64,000 bases of DNA from Motacilla alba alba. Taxonomy: Eukaryota; Chordata; Aves; Passeriformes; Motacillidae. Positions 49,376 through 61,800 of this stretch are shown piece after piece. A program made the translations under genes and the position numbers. The notes beneath the pieces are model-generated. The model was not told where the DNA came from, made no database searches, and was given only the letters and a program-made list of their open reading frames with translations. The stretch is taken from the NCBI RefSeq assembly GCF_015832195.1, contig NC_052018.1, forward strand, positions 28,920,115-28,984,114. The letters run 5' to 3'. Position 1 is the stretch's first letter. Each line of letters opens with the position of its first letter.

Positions 49376-52300
49376 CCCAAATCAACAGAGAAGGGGCAAA
49401 ACTATAATCTCATAATGTGTGATTCATAATAGGCAATGCAAGGGTCAGAGAGATGACTTCATCAGACAGTATGGAATACTGAAGAAGGGTACCTGGAATA
49501 TTTTTCTTTTCAGTATTGGGTACATAAGTAGAAATAGACATGAAGAATCAGACATCTCAGTGAAGCTTAATTCAATACTTTACAGTTGTAGATGACATTA
49601 CATGTTTATGGACAATTGTCTAGTTGCTTTCATCAAGGAGGATCAATGAGGCACACATCTATTATATTATGGATTTTTATGATGGTCTTTTATACGATGA
49701 ACTCTGTGATGGCCTTCAAGAGTATTTTCTTTTGAAGCTATAATTCTATCCTCGTTTTCCTTCTGAATGCCTGGAGCTTCCTTCTCAAAGAAAACTTTCA
49801 ACCACAACCACATTTACTGTTGTTGAAGTTGAATCATTCTGAAAAAAACCCCACTTTTATAGGAGTAGAGGGATAAAATTATATAAATTCTTTTTCTGTA
49901 GCCAAATTGATTTCCAAGAAAACAGAATGAGGGGGAAATTCTGGATTCTGAGCATGTTTGCATCGTGTTCACATCCTGGGTATTTTCTTCATCAGCAATT
50001 CCAACAAAGCCCTGAAAGCAGGCCACAGTCCAAGACTGTTTCACATTGCAAGAATGGGGCATACCTGCGTTTTTACAGACAGCCCTAATCTACTTTACTT
50101 ACTGGTTTCATGATTCTTGTGTTCTGTCTGTAGTTCATTTCAGCCTGAAATGTGCCTGGGGCTCTACTTGCAGCCTGGTGCTGCAAGGCTCACCATCCTG
50201 GAGGGTGAGATACAGGTAACTCAATACCCTCACAGAGCAAAAATATGAGAAATTTCTCTCCCCTTTATAATACCCATAGATGTTTTAAAACTTTTTTTTC
50301 CCCTTGTACTAATGCCAGTGCAAATATTTCAGGGCACATCCCTTACACACAAGAAAATTGTGACTTTTTGTGCCTGATTTTCCTCTTGTGCTAAGGAGAT
50401 CAGCACAAAATAAATACACAGTGCCTACCCAGTAGTCCTGCATCATCCAGTGCCCATCCCAAGCAAAAAGCCTTAGTTCTGTCACAGCAAACTGAGGTTG
50501 CTAAGCATTCTCCAATCATTCTCAACAGGTTAAGCCAGAGATGCCTAGTATCTACACATGCATCCCACCATGTTTTAGAAGGGAGAAAAGAGAAATTTTC
50601 CAATGTTCATCTCAACTCTATTAAGAAAGTAGCTCTTTTCTTTTAATGCTAAAGCTATCTTGTGGATCATTGTGTATAGGATCATGATAGAGCTCTGTGT
50701 TTATGGACCTGCCTTAAACTGGAGTTCAGGATAGATGCGTAGAATATGAGTGATATAGAAAATTCTTCTTAAATGAAGAAAAATAAATCTTACTAGTACA
50801 AATACAACTTTTTCAATTACGCCTGGGTCAGCTTACAGAATAGGATGCATTGGGAAATTATCATAGTGCTGTTAGTATGCAAATCTGTAAGGATTTTTTT
50901 TGTTGTTGTTGTTAAATAGCCTTGAGAGACAGCACCCTATCCTGCTGTCTGGCCAAGATTTCAAAGTATGGAGGAATCAAACAGAACTTGAATGTTTCCT
51001 GTGATATAGGGAAAAAAAAAAAAAAAACAACAACAAAAAAATTGTGATGAGTATAATTAAATAATGGACATTTGTAATTCATTCTTGTAATACCATAGCA
51101 AAAGACATCTCAAGGTCCTTTCCTATTCAATGTATTGTACTAATTTGCATAACATTGCTTATTATGCTGGATAATATGGTTATTCCTAAAGCTGGTTGAT
51201 AAGGATCCCAGCTTCTTCAGAAAGGTGATGAAGCTTTTTTATTGCCCTCAATGGATTAAGACCAAAAATGAGAAAAAATTCTTATTCTTATTATAAATCT
51301 CCCTTGTCTACATGTACTTGGATTATGGAACAGCACGTTGACCTCAGAGAGCATCAGGAGTGGGTAGGTCCATAAGGGAAGGTAGGGCTGACAGCAAAAC
51401 CACTGATGAGAGGTGCAGGTTCAGCCATACCCACGGATCACCAGACAGCTTGCAGTGATGTGACGGGTCTGAGATCAAGCTAGGAAGTCAAGTCAGCAAG
51501 GTGAGGTCAGGACTGGCATGGTGCAAGGCCAAGCACATCATAACAACAGCATAGCACAGACATGAACCAAGGGCAGGGGCCTGGGCTTCAGCACAACCCC
51601 TGAGACAACAGGTGAAGCGTGTCCTGGGAGGTCCTGCTTTTCACACCTTCTGTCTTATGGCAGAGGTGTTTTCACAGCAGTCAAAAAGACACACAGTTCT
51701 GGCAAGACAGAAGTGACCTTGAGCACAGGAAGCCAAGCCTCTGGGAAGTGTTGGGAGGAAAAAGGTCACAGAGGAGGTTTGTAGAAAAACACAGTTATAA
51801 ATTCATCAGAATAATCAAAGCCTGTTGGCAAAATTAGAGCTCTGACACTTGTTAAGAAAATACAACTTTTATAAAAGTGTCCTTTCTAATTGCCAGTCAC
51901 TTTAGCTTTGATTTTTTTAATTGTTTATATGTAATATACTACAGTATTAGTGTATATCTTCTTTGGTCCACAAAGATTCTATTAAACTCAACAGAAGTTA
52001 CTTGCAGAGGTCAGTGATTGAAAAAAAAAAAAGTTTTTTTAGAATTATAAAATGTGCACTATTGAGCCTTATCTACCTTCCCAGAGGTGATATGGCTTGT
52101 CAACTCTAAATAATTTCACAGAGAACATTGTACCTAACAGGAGGTCATTGTGTAAGAAAATCAGGCTTTTGGTCACTGACTTACTCCATTATTCAGTTTC
52201 ACAGACTAAGTTTATCTCTATGATGGAAAGAACGTTGCTAATATTGTTTGATATTAGTCTGTTTTACAAAACTCATTGTTTTTCAACATCATGAATACAA

Positions 52301-53428
52301 TGCTTAACAAGGGAACTTTTCCACAGAAAATCAATTTTCTGCAATATTATTTTGTTCCTGTATAGAACAATAAAAACTGAAAAAATACTTCTTATTATCA
52401 TTGATTTGACTATGATATGCTTTATAGCTTGGATTTCTCAGTGTGTCAACTAATTAGCTTCACAAATTACTAAAAAAATTCAGCTGTTTCCAATTGATTG
52501 TTATGAACGTATAAAATAGTTTCTGCATCATCTAAAAATGAAATATGACCTTTTAAATGTTTAAACTTCCCTTTTTTGTGAGTCATGATACTCTGATTTA
52601 TGTTCCATATTATATTGCTGTTGAAGCACTGTTCAGACACTTAAGATAAGCCCAATGCTTAAAAACATGTTCAATTTGATTGTAAAGTATGTATTCAGAT
52701 TATAATAAGTGTTTCATGTCAGCGCAGAGATTGTCTCTTAACTGGCAAATGGGGAGCCTGTCCACCTCAGAGATTAGGCTGTTTCACTTTTTCTGTTCTG
52801 AGACAGAATGCCGCAGCAACTTTAATTCCTAAATGAGGCAGTTTAAACACACCCCTGAGTCAATTACACAAAGCCAATACTTCAAAGTCAGGGCAAGTGG
52901 CTGTACAAATGTTTCCTTCCTCCTCTCCCCAGCACACACACAGAAGCCCATATACGACCTTGAACGCGCACACACTGCAAACCTGCTCCAAAGCCATCAA
53001 AGCCAGCTGAAACTCTTCTGCTTACTTCAGCTGATTTTGGATCTTACATTTGCATTTGTAAAACAGCTCAGCTCAGTTCTGAAATCTAATAGGTCACATC
53101 TGTGCAAATTCTGAGACAAGCACATAACAATTAAAAAAAAAAAAAAAGTCATACAGCTTTCTAAGCCATGAGGATAGACTGCCAAGTTTTACCATGTCCA
53201 GTTCCCAAGTTTGTGCTCAAATGTACCAGCTACAGCACAACCCTATTACACTCATTGGTAGTGGAAGGCACTTTAGCACTTTCAGGACTGCAGCTCCCTT
53301 TAGAAGAAATCACTGGCTCATAGCACATATTGAAGGAGGTTACTCAAGAAATCATTTACCTTTGCCTCTGACGCATTCCCAGTAGAATGTTTTGTAGGCT
53401 TAAAAACTTGATATGATGTCAATTCTAC
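49376..53428. other. Non-coding region with simple repeats
   Basis: About 4 kb with no gene recognised. Contains a T8(GTT)4 tract at about 50893-50913, a 16-A run at 51012-51027 grading into (CAA)n, a 12-A run at 52021-52032 and a 15-A run at 53133-53147. At about 51340-51800 the sequence is less AT-rich with repeated aggtcagg/gcaaggc-type words, which looks repeat-like but matches no family I can name. Confidence 0.5.
51012..51041 (+). repeat. Poly-A run with (CAA)n
   Basis: 16 A followed by CAACAACAA and more A. Simple sequence repeat. Confidence 0.9.
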
Positions 53429-53785
53429 AGCTTCCCAAGGCAGTATGATCAAGGCTTCATTGTGTCTACAGCTGGGAAGTTTTCCTTAGGAAGTCCTACT
53501 TCAGTCTAAGCACCTTTTTCCAGTCTCTGACAGAAAAGAGCAGGACAGTACTTTCTCTTCCTGGCAACCTCTTATACATGAGAAAACTGTTGTCATGTTT
53601 CCTCTAAGGTTTTCTTTTTTCTCAATTGAATATGCCAGTTGTTACAGTTTTTATCATAGTCATATTTTCTGGATCTTTTATCTTCTTTGGGGCTCTCTTC
53701 TGTGCTCTCTCCAATTGTTTTGCCTTTTCATCAAGCATTGTGTCTTAAATTGGACATTGCCCTGATGCTTGGTTTCAGTAGAGGA
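53429..53785 (-). mobile_element. Ancient CR1-type LINE fragment, minus strand
   Basis: Plus strand reads 'cttcccaaggcagtatga', 'cattgtgtctacagctgggaagttttcctta', 'cctggcaacctcttatacatgagaaaactgttgtcatgtttcctctaaggttttctt', 'catagtcatattttctggatcttttatc', 'gctctcttctgtgctctctccaattgttttgcc', 'taaattggacattg'. This is the block order of the reverse complement of an old CR1 lineage (the 'gaagactgttatcatgtcccc' to 'ctctggactctctccaatt' region). It has no 3' terminal repeat, and divergence is much higher than in the other minus-strand CR1 copies. Confidence 0.75.
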
Positions 53786-56700
53786 TTAAACTGTCAAAAT
53801 ATTCTCTATACACATATATGTTTCTATTTTCATTTGACTTGCAAAGGAAGGGGAATATTTCGTGTCTCACATTTCTTGGGACACTAAGCAGAATAGAAGA
53901 TAGTAAAACCAAACATCAGATCAAAAATTTTTTCAACAATATATAGCGAAATGCTAGCTATTGACAGAGGTCTACTTCAGCATCATAAAATTCCAGTAAT
54001 CTAGTTTGTGCTGCTGTTGTTTGTCTTTCAAGAGTTAATTTCTTCTGCATGTTCTCCAGATATTCTGTATATTCCTATCAGTTGGATTTTGCACATCTTT
54101 CAGTCAGATGAATTTGAAATCTGTGTAATTAGCTATTTTTCATGTTAGTCTTGAACTAAAATACCTACTACCTTGTGACACAGAAGAGAAGGTGGGAAGA
54201 AATAGATCTTTTCTTAGATCTACATTTTCAAAATATGTTACAGGAAATGAGTGCAAAAATGATGTGGCTTTCATATGTTGCAGAGTTGACTCATAAGTTG
54301 AAGAAAAGTAGTGGAAAAATATGATCAAACAATGTTTTACTGCCCTATTAATCTAATGAGATTCCAAAGAGGAACTGAGGAGATGAAAGATCAACTGGAA
54401 AGAGAAGCAATTGTGGTTGATAGTGAATACAAAATGAAATACAGTATGTTGCTGTAACTTCATTGCCAGTGATACACATTCTGTTTGTGTGTGCATGAGC
54501 TTTCCACACAATTCCCTTGGGAGTTAGTGGAGAATTTGCTTTCCCAAAATAAAGCTTTGGTATTTTTATACACTGTCTTTTCTTTCATGAAGCAACCTCC
54601 TTTCATTTACCCAACAGAAAAAATGAACAGTTAAAATGATTATTCTGGTTCTCTGTGTATAATGCATGGTGTGCATTTGTGAAAGGACCCAAAGGTAAAA
54701 CAAAAAATGTAGGAGCCACATGATAGCTGGAGGCCTCTTCCTTTCATTAGTATGATGACTTGTCACAGAAAGCAGTGCTTACATTACATGCATTTATGGC
54801 TATGTTTCATAAGTTGCCTCAAGGACACAGAAGCAACATATCCAAAAAGACCTTCACAAAACCTTAGTGTGACCTTTGCAGGTTCTGGCAGCAATTTCAC
54901 AGGACATGTCTAAACATGAGTACAGATAAAGATAAAGTACAGAAAAAGCAGACTATGTGCTGACTACACTAGGACATACATAAATTCTTATATAAATTCT
55001 GTGACACAATCCAGAGAAGTAGCAAACACTCAGGTTTCATTGGTAGCATTAGAACCAGATTCTTCTTGGACCTAAATATGTAAGGATGGGACTATCGACA
55101 TGTATAACATTGCATAGAGCACTGTGAATGCTTAGATTCTCAGCGATGTTTCCTGTATATCAAGGTTTCCCTTCTCAATTCAAAGGAACAAAAATACTAT
55201 GTAAACAATTTAATTTCAAGAGAAAAACAAGATTTAATGGCAGACTATTTTTGAAGCATTCCTGAAATCTAATGTTGCAGCTTGTTTTTTAGTCTTTACA
55301 TTTATCTCTAAAGTTTTATAAAGTTGATTAAAAGACTACATTGATTGACTTTTAAATCAGAAATAAAGTGTTTTGAGAAAAATACTGTTCTTACAAACAC
55401 ACCTGTTTTCCATGATTTGACAGAACTTTCATTCATATAATTTTGCTGTTTTTTCTAATTAACTTCTAAGGCTTTTACAAACATAAAGTGGTATTAACCA
55501 ATAATTTAATTAGTATTAATTTGTCAAAAACTCCTAAATATTAGTTCCTCATATCCAAGACTATTTCCCTCATGCTCTTATCCCATTCTTCACTTTTGCA
55601 ATCACCTTTCAAATACAGCACATTTACTACAGGCTTGAGCAAAACTTATATTAACATCATGCAGGTAATGCTGGATTGGTCCTTCATCGTGAAGCAGTTC
55701 ACATACATCACTGTTAAATGAGGATAAGATATTTGAAAACCTGTTAATTTGCTGGGGGAGGTACATAAACATGCTGAACACAGAAATCACAAAGATGTTT
55801 TAGGAAAGTTTACAGAACTTTTAATTAAAAACTGCCATCTGCTATGTACAGACATAAAAGAATTTCTTGGACAGAATATGCACAGAGGCATTATGCAATA
55901 AGCTTTGCTTCTTCCTGACACCCATCACAAGTAGTGCAGTGTTTTTTTTCCTCTGAGCTGCTTCAGGCCATGGTTTTTCTTGAATTGCATTGCTATCCTC
56001 ATATCCCTAACTGTACTCTGTCAATAAGGCCTCCCTTTCATGCCACAGTTCTCACTTAACACTATGAGTAGCACAAGGGCAGGTGCATCGATAACACTTT
56101 TTCATCAGATGTCAGCATTCATTTTTCTGATAGGTACTTCCGTGAAACTGTCTCTGTTCAAACTGTTTCGTGTCAGCGGTGAAACTTTACATGAGTTTCA
56201 CATGATTTCACTCATGGAAGAACTACAGTATCCAGGTAGAAAGTAGAGCAGCATGATCTCTCTTGCCATCTACTGACTTCTGTCAGGACTTGTACCAGCA
56301 TTTCTCCCAGGAAATCTACATTTCCCGATGACATTGAACAGTAATGACTTACAATTAAGTGAGACAATGTTAACATGAACTTTGCTTAACAAAGAAACAT
56401 TTTTTGCACCTACTAGCAAATATTTAATTGCCTATTGATATTGTCAATAAATAAATAAGGTGAGATGTCTTTTCCTGCATGCTCAGCACAAGTCGTACTA
56501 ACAATCTTGTATAGGTACTCTGGACTTCCAGTGACTTCTCTTAGGAACTGAAGCATTTGAGAAACATCAAGACAAATAATTCTAGATCATGGAAATTACA
56601 AAGTAGGAATGTTTTATCAGTAATTTTTCTTTTAGAAATTGGTGAGGAGGGGCTGATAAGGTAGAAGAATTACATTACATGTACAGAGGGGCCTTTAAAG

Positions 56701-58416
56701 CATGTTTTGATAGAGAGGAATGTTTCAGTGATTTTCATTATTATTTGCAATGAGATTGGAATTGATTGCTAATTCTGCAAATTGTTGCAAAAAGCTATTA
56801 AATTAACATAAATCTGTTTACAATATTTGCTGCACGCTGGGTTTAATAATGAATAATAATTTTTATTATTAATAGAAATTATAGTATTACTATAAAGATC
56901 TTTTTTTTTGAATTTACATTTTTAAAGGTCATCAGGATTAAAATTCAAGAATTATCTGCTCTGCTTATCAAGTACAGCAGCATAGTATTTTGCCATCTAG
57001 AATATGTGACCACTGATCCTTACTTTTGAACTTTAATTCATTGATATTTTGTAATTCTAAGATTAAAATAGCTGTGATTTCACATGAAACTTGAGCATAT
57101 TAATACCTTTGACTATATGAGGAAATCTGCTGAAATTACTGGTATATGAAGTTATAGATATATTTAAATATTATGTTGAACCGTGGTCTCAGAGAAGTAA
57201 TGGATTACAGTGTTTTTGAATTCGATTTCCTATACTAAAAATCAGACTTTTACTCCCAGAAAGTTATTCCAGAGTTAAAACTGATGAAATGAAAAACAGG
57301 CCAGACTTTGAAGACAGTAAGTTCAGCAAAAGTGGAATTAATTCTGTTTAAAATCTCTTCATTTTGACTTTTTTTATAGTCAACTGAGTTAAAAACTGGA
57401 AATTTGTGAAATGTAGAAAAATGGAGCTGTCAAATATTTGACATTTTAAAGTGATTGAATTAATATTTTTCTGAAGCAGAATATTTTTAAAATCTCATCA
57501 AGAAGTACTAGTACTAGTATTCATAATTTTTCCACAGAAATCTGCAGGAAATTACAGTTTGCATTGTATTACATATTAGTATTAATTAAGATACCATTGA
57601 AAATGAAGGTGGTTTAATTCAATTAATGTTGCAATCATTTTTATTAGTTTTAGCATTAGATTGCCTGAAAGATAAAAAGATATTAGACTTTAAAACCCAA
57701 GAAAAGTTACAGCTGAGGTCTTTTTTTCTGTATTTCTGACCTTGAGTGAGTATTTCATTCCTCCATTTTTCCATAAGTGCTAACATGTTTGCATATTTGT
57801 TTCTAGTATATAACCTTTAGAATGAGTTACTCTTTAAAGCATTTACTAGTGCTATTTTCATATGCACCCACCTGTAAAACTAGATATCTTACTCACTGAA
57901 AGCAAAGGGCAAGAAAGAGCAATAAAAATTTTCTGAGGTAAGTTAAAAGTGGTTTTCTGTTCCTATAAAATAACTCCTCTGTACATTTTCTTTAAAATGT
58001 CATGACTTCAAAGTTTGATAGCTGACAGGACTGCAAGGTTAGAAGCAAGGTCTGTGAGTCCAATTGCAAAGCTGAGGATTTTTCCCTTTACAAGTTATTG
58101 CCTCTAGCCCTGCAGGACTAGTAGGTATTGGACTTAAAAGCAGTGACATTTTTAAATACAGAGTAGATGCTACTGGCTTGGGATTAAAACTTGACCATTC
58201 TAAGGGTCAGGAGGTATAATTTTATAGAGAAAAAGGCAATGCTGTGAAGAAAGGTAGCAAATATTTCTGTAAGTGCTTAACAGTTAAGCTCGTGCACAGA
58301 ATGAAAAGTGTGAAGCCATCGATAGTGTAAATCTAAAAGTAGACCTCATGAAATGTATTGAAATCACACGAGATACAATACCAAATGTCCCTACTGCAGC
58401 ATCTATTAAGTAATTC
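53786..58416. other. AT-rich non-coding region, no gene recognised
   Basis: About 4.6 kb without recognised gene or repeat. Open frames are at most 68 codons. The part at about 56750-57680 is especially AT-rich with several TAAT/ATTA words, without a defined element. Confidence 0.5.
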
Positions 58417-58467
58417 GTATAAATATATATATATATATAAATATATACATACACACACAAATACATA
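58417..58467 (+). repeat. (TA)n/(CA)n microsatellite
   Basis: Alternating AT of about 18 bases followed by ATAC and ACAC units. The Y/I-rich minus-strand frames through it are artefacts of the repeat. Confidence 0.9.
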
Positions 58468-58737
58468 TCTCAATAAAATACTATAATACATTTCAGGATG
58501 TGAATGTACTTGTAAAATCCCAAGTCTACACTCTAAATTTAAGGACATAAGATATTCTCTCTCATATGAGATAAAAAATTAATTCAAAGCAATAAAGATT
58601 AAATTCTGTTCAATGTCCACTAATGTGGTGCCAAGAAATTAAATTTGTAAGTTTAGGATGTCGTAGCACCTCACTTTATTTTGAGATACAGCTAAGATAC
58701 TGCTGTCTCAGCACTATGTTTTGGGTTTAATATGCTT

Positions 58738-60590
58738 ATAGAATCATAGAATTAGTAAGGTTGGAAAAGACCTCTAAAATCATCAGATTCAATTATCAAG
58801 CCATCACTGCCAAGTCCCACTATACCCTGTCCCTGAATGCCATGTCTACAAGTCTTTTAAGTAACTCCAGGAAGGGTGAATCCATCACTTCGTTAGGCAT
58901 CCTATTGCATTGCTTGACTAGCCTAATCTTTCCCAATGTCAAATCTAAACCTCCCCTGGTGCAACTTCACACCATTTCCTCTTGTCTTGTCACTTTTTAC
59001 TGGGGAAAAGAAACTGACTCCTGCTTTACTACATCCTCTTTCAGGGGTTTGTATAGACCAGCTCCTTTTTCCAGGCTAAACAACTGCAGCTTCCTCAGCC
59101 ACTCCTCACAGCACTTGTGCTCCAGACTCTTCACCAGCCTTGTTGCCCTTCTCTGGACTCACTCCATCACCTCAATGTCCTCCTGGTAGTGAGGGGCCAA
59201 GAACTGGACACAGGACTTGATATCTGGCCTCACCAGTGCCAAGTAGAGAGGGACAATCACTTCTCTGGCCCTGCTGGCCACACTATTGCTCATACAGGCC
59301 AGAATGCCATTGGCCATCTTGGCCCTCTAGGCACTCTGCTGGCTTATGTTCAGCTGCTGTCAAGCAGCAGTCCCAGCTCCTCTTCTGCTGAGCAGCTTTC
59401 CAGCCACTCTACCCCAAGCTTGTAGCGCTGCTTTATTGTAACTGATGTACAGGATTTGGAACTTTGCCTTGTTGAACCTCATGCTGTCATTCTCAGCCCA
59501 TCGATTCAGTCTGTCAAGATCTGTCTGTACAGCCTTCCCACCCTCCAGCAGATCAACACTCCCACCCAAATTGTTGTCATCTGTGAACTAATTGAGTTCA
59601 TTTCCCTCATCCAGAACATTTATAAAGATTTTAAACAGGACCAGCCCCAATACTGAGAACTGAGAAACTCCACTAGTGACCATCTGCAAACAGGATTAGA
59701 TTCCATTGACCACCACTCTCTTGGCCCAGCCATCCAGTTTTTATGTAGCAAACAGTCCATCCATCCAAGCCATAAGTAGTTAATTTCTTGAAGACAGTCC
59801 TGGGGGAGACATTGTCAAAGGCTTTACTAATGTCTGGGAAAACTGCATCTGTAGCCTTTCCCTTATCCACTAGGCAGGTCACAGGTTGGTTAGGCAGGAC
59901 CTCACTTTCCTAAACCCATGATGGCTGGGCCTCATCCCCTGGTTGCCCGGTACTTGCTGTGTGATGGCCCTCAGGATGATCTATTCCATGACCTTTCCCA
60001 GCATAAAGGCCATGCTAAAAGGCCTGTGGTTCTCTGTATTCACCTTCTGGTGCACCATGTAGCTGGAAATCACATTTGCCAACTTCCAGTCAGTTGACAC
60101 TGCCCTGGTTAGGAGTGCTGGTAAATAATCGGTGATTGGTATAAACTGGTGATAAATATATTGGTGAACACTTTCACCAGCTCCCTCAGTACCCTTTAGT
60201 AGATTCCATCTGTTGCTGATGTGTTTTTTAGTTTTCTTTTACAACATTAGCCAGATTAAGTTCTACTTGGGCTTTGGCCCTTCTAATTTTCTCCTTATAT
60301 AACTTTATGACATCCTTGTCTTCCTGAGTTGCCCATCCCTTCTTTCAAAGGTGATACATTCCTTTTTTTTACCCTGAGTTCCAGCCAAAGCTCTCTGATC
60401 AAACAGAGCAGTCTTTTGCTCCAGTTTGTCTTCTGGCATATGGTAATGGCCTGCTCCTTCATCTTGAAGATTTCCTTCTTGAGGAATGTCTAGTCTTTCT
60501 GGACTCCTTTTCCCTTCAGGACTTTGGTGACACTTCTAAGCTAGATGAACCATTGTCCTTGCTGTTGTTCAGATCCACTTGCAAAGCCTC
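58738..60590 (-). mobile_element. Long CR1 LINE copy with reverse transcriptase remnant and internal deletion, minus strand
   Basis: Starts with the 3' terminal repeat (atagaatcatagaatta) and runs about 1.85 kb toward its 5' side, the longest element here. In order: 3' UTR; C-terminal RT and linker sequence at 59360-59569, reading 'DLDRLNRWAENDSMRFNKAKFQ'-like residues typical of CR1; catalytic motif C at 59576-59587, which reads F-T-D-D instead of FADD; motif A 'SKAFDNVS' in the 69-codon frame at 59673-59882; then the upstream RT region to about 60210. Next comes an apparent deletion, since sequence jumps from the 'cagtacccttt..agattccatctg' block to 'ttttacaacattagccagatt', skipping a few hundred bases expected in CR1. 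The remainder to about 60590 is the region upstream of RT. Frames are broken. The 142-codon plus-strand frame at 58761-59189 is antisense to the 3' end and is not a gene. Confidence 0.93.
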
Positions 60591-61559
60591 ACACTATTAG
60601 GCCTGGGCACCTGAAAAATCAGAGAAAATGTGCCTGCTGTTCTAGACATTAAGAAGAACTGTGTTCTGCCAGGGCAAAAGTGGACAGGGAATCCTCCATA
60701 TTGTGCATCCTGTCTGCCTGTCAAGTCTGTCACAGGGAAAGTAGGGTGAAATTCAAGTGGTGTCTCTCTCTCTTTCATACTCTGTCAGTAATCAAAGGAG
60801 TTCCTCCACCGGGGTGCACCTCCCCAGGGGTGTGCTCACTCCTCCCTTCTGCAGAGCACAACCTGCAGCTGACTCCTGAGTGTCAGCATGTTCCCTGGAG
60901 CACCGTGGGCAGCTGCATCAGTCATGCTGGGGGCAGAGCTTAGAGAGGCTGTAGCTTTCTGCCAGGTGGATGCCACTGCTTCCTGGTTGAGCTTGCAGGG
61001 TTTTTGTGCTCTTCCTGCATACCCTGCACCAACTGCCATGCCATGCCCTGACTGGTAGTGCTCCCTGAGGAATTCTTTTTTGGGGGGGCTTGCTCACTGC
61101 TGCTTCTAGCCCTGCCTGGGTCTTGTCAGCCACTGCCACACAAGCTGAGGGCTTCTGGCAGCTCTCTTAGCTCCCCTGATTTTCCCCTGGTTTGGGAAAC
61201 CCCATTGTGCACTGTGCCAGAGAGCACCACTGCCGTTTGTGCCAGCAGTGGATATGCTCCCCTCAACGACTTACATGCAATGTGAAGCAAGCAGCAAACT
61301 GAAAGGCAATTCATTTGAAAGCAAATCCTTTAAATCAGGAATAATAATTTAAGCATAAGCTGGGCTGAACAGGCAAAAGATTAGTCTGGCCCCAGCATCC
61401 TGCCTGCTACAGATCCTGTTAAAAATGCCTGGAAGAGTACTTAATAGCAAAGTACTTATTTAGTAGTTATTCCCCTGGTATGCATCCTAAATTCCAACAC
61501 ATTGGGGATGTATAGTCAGGTTTTTTATCTTTGTGTGCTGTAGCCTTAAAAGATTTTTT
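60591..61559. other. GC-richer spacer, nothing recognised
   Basis: Just beyond the CR1 truncation point. It is visibly richer in C and G than most of the window, and short frames overlap on both strands (up to 87 codons), but none shows a domain. It does not match CR1 sequence further upstream that I recall. It may be host DNA or an unrecognised repeat. Confidence 0.45.
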
Positions 61560-61800
61560 TGTGTGTGTGTGAGTTTATCTAATCGCTCTTTCAGTCCACA
61601 TAATCTTCTGTCATTTATAACTTCCTGTGGTGACAACTTCCATCATTTAACTATGCCCTGTGAGAAAAAAACTATGCCTCCTATTGTTTGTTTTAAATAT
61701 ACAACCTAATCACTTCATTTAATGCCTTCAGATCATATATTACAAGGAATAACAATCATTTCTGGTTCACTTTTACTATGGCACTCTTACAAATATTATC
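61560..61800 (-). mobile_element. Ancient CR1/L3-type LINE fragment, minus strand
   Basis: Plus strand reads 'tttatctaatcgctctttcag', 'ttcctgtggtgacaacttccatcatttaactatgccctgtgagaaaaaa', 'ctcctattgtttgttttaaatatacaacctaatcacttcatttaatg' and 'acaaggaataacaatcatttctggttcac'. This is the order of the reverse complement of the old amniote CR1 lineage found widely in turtles and crocodilians ('gttaactgtgcgttgtgtgaa..tacttcctttgtttgttttaaac'). Heavily diverged and without coding content. Confidence 0.75.

Noticed and set aside
58761..59189. 142-codon plus-strand open frame
   Set aside because: It runs antisense through the 3' part of a CR1 LINE; the protein has no domain and the frame is explained by the repeat.
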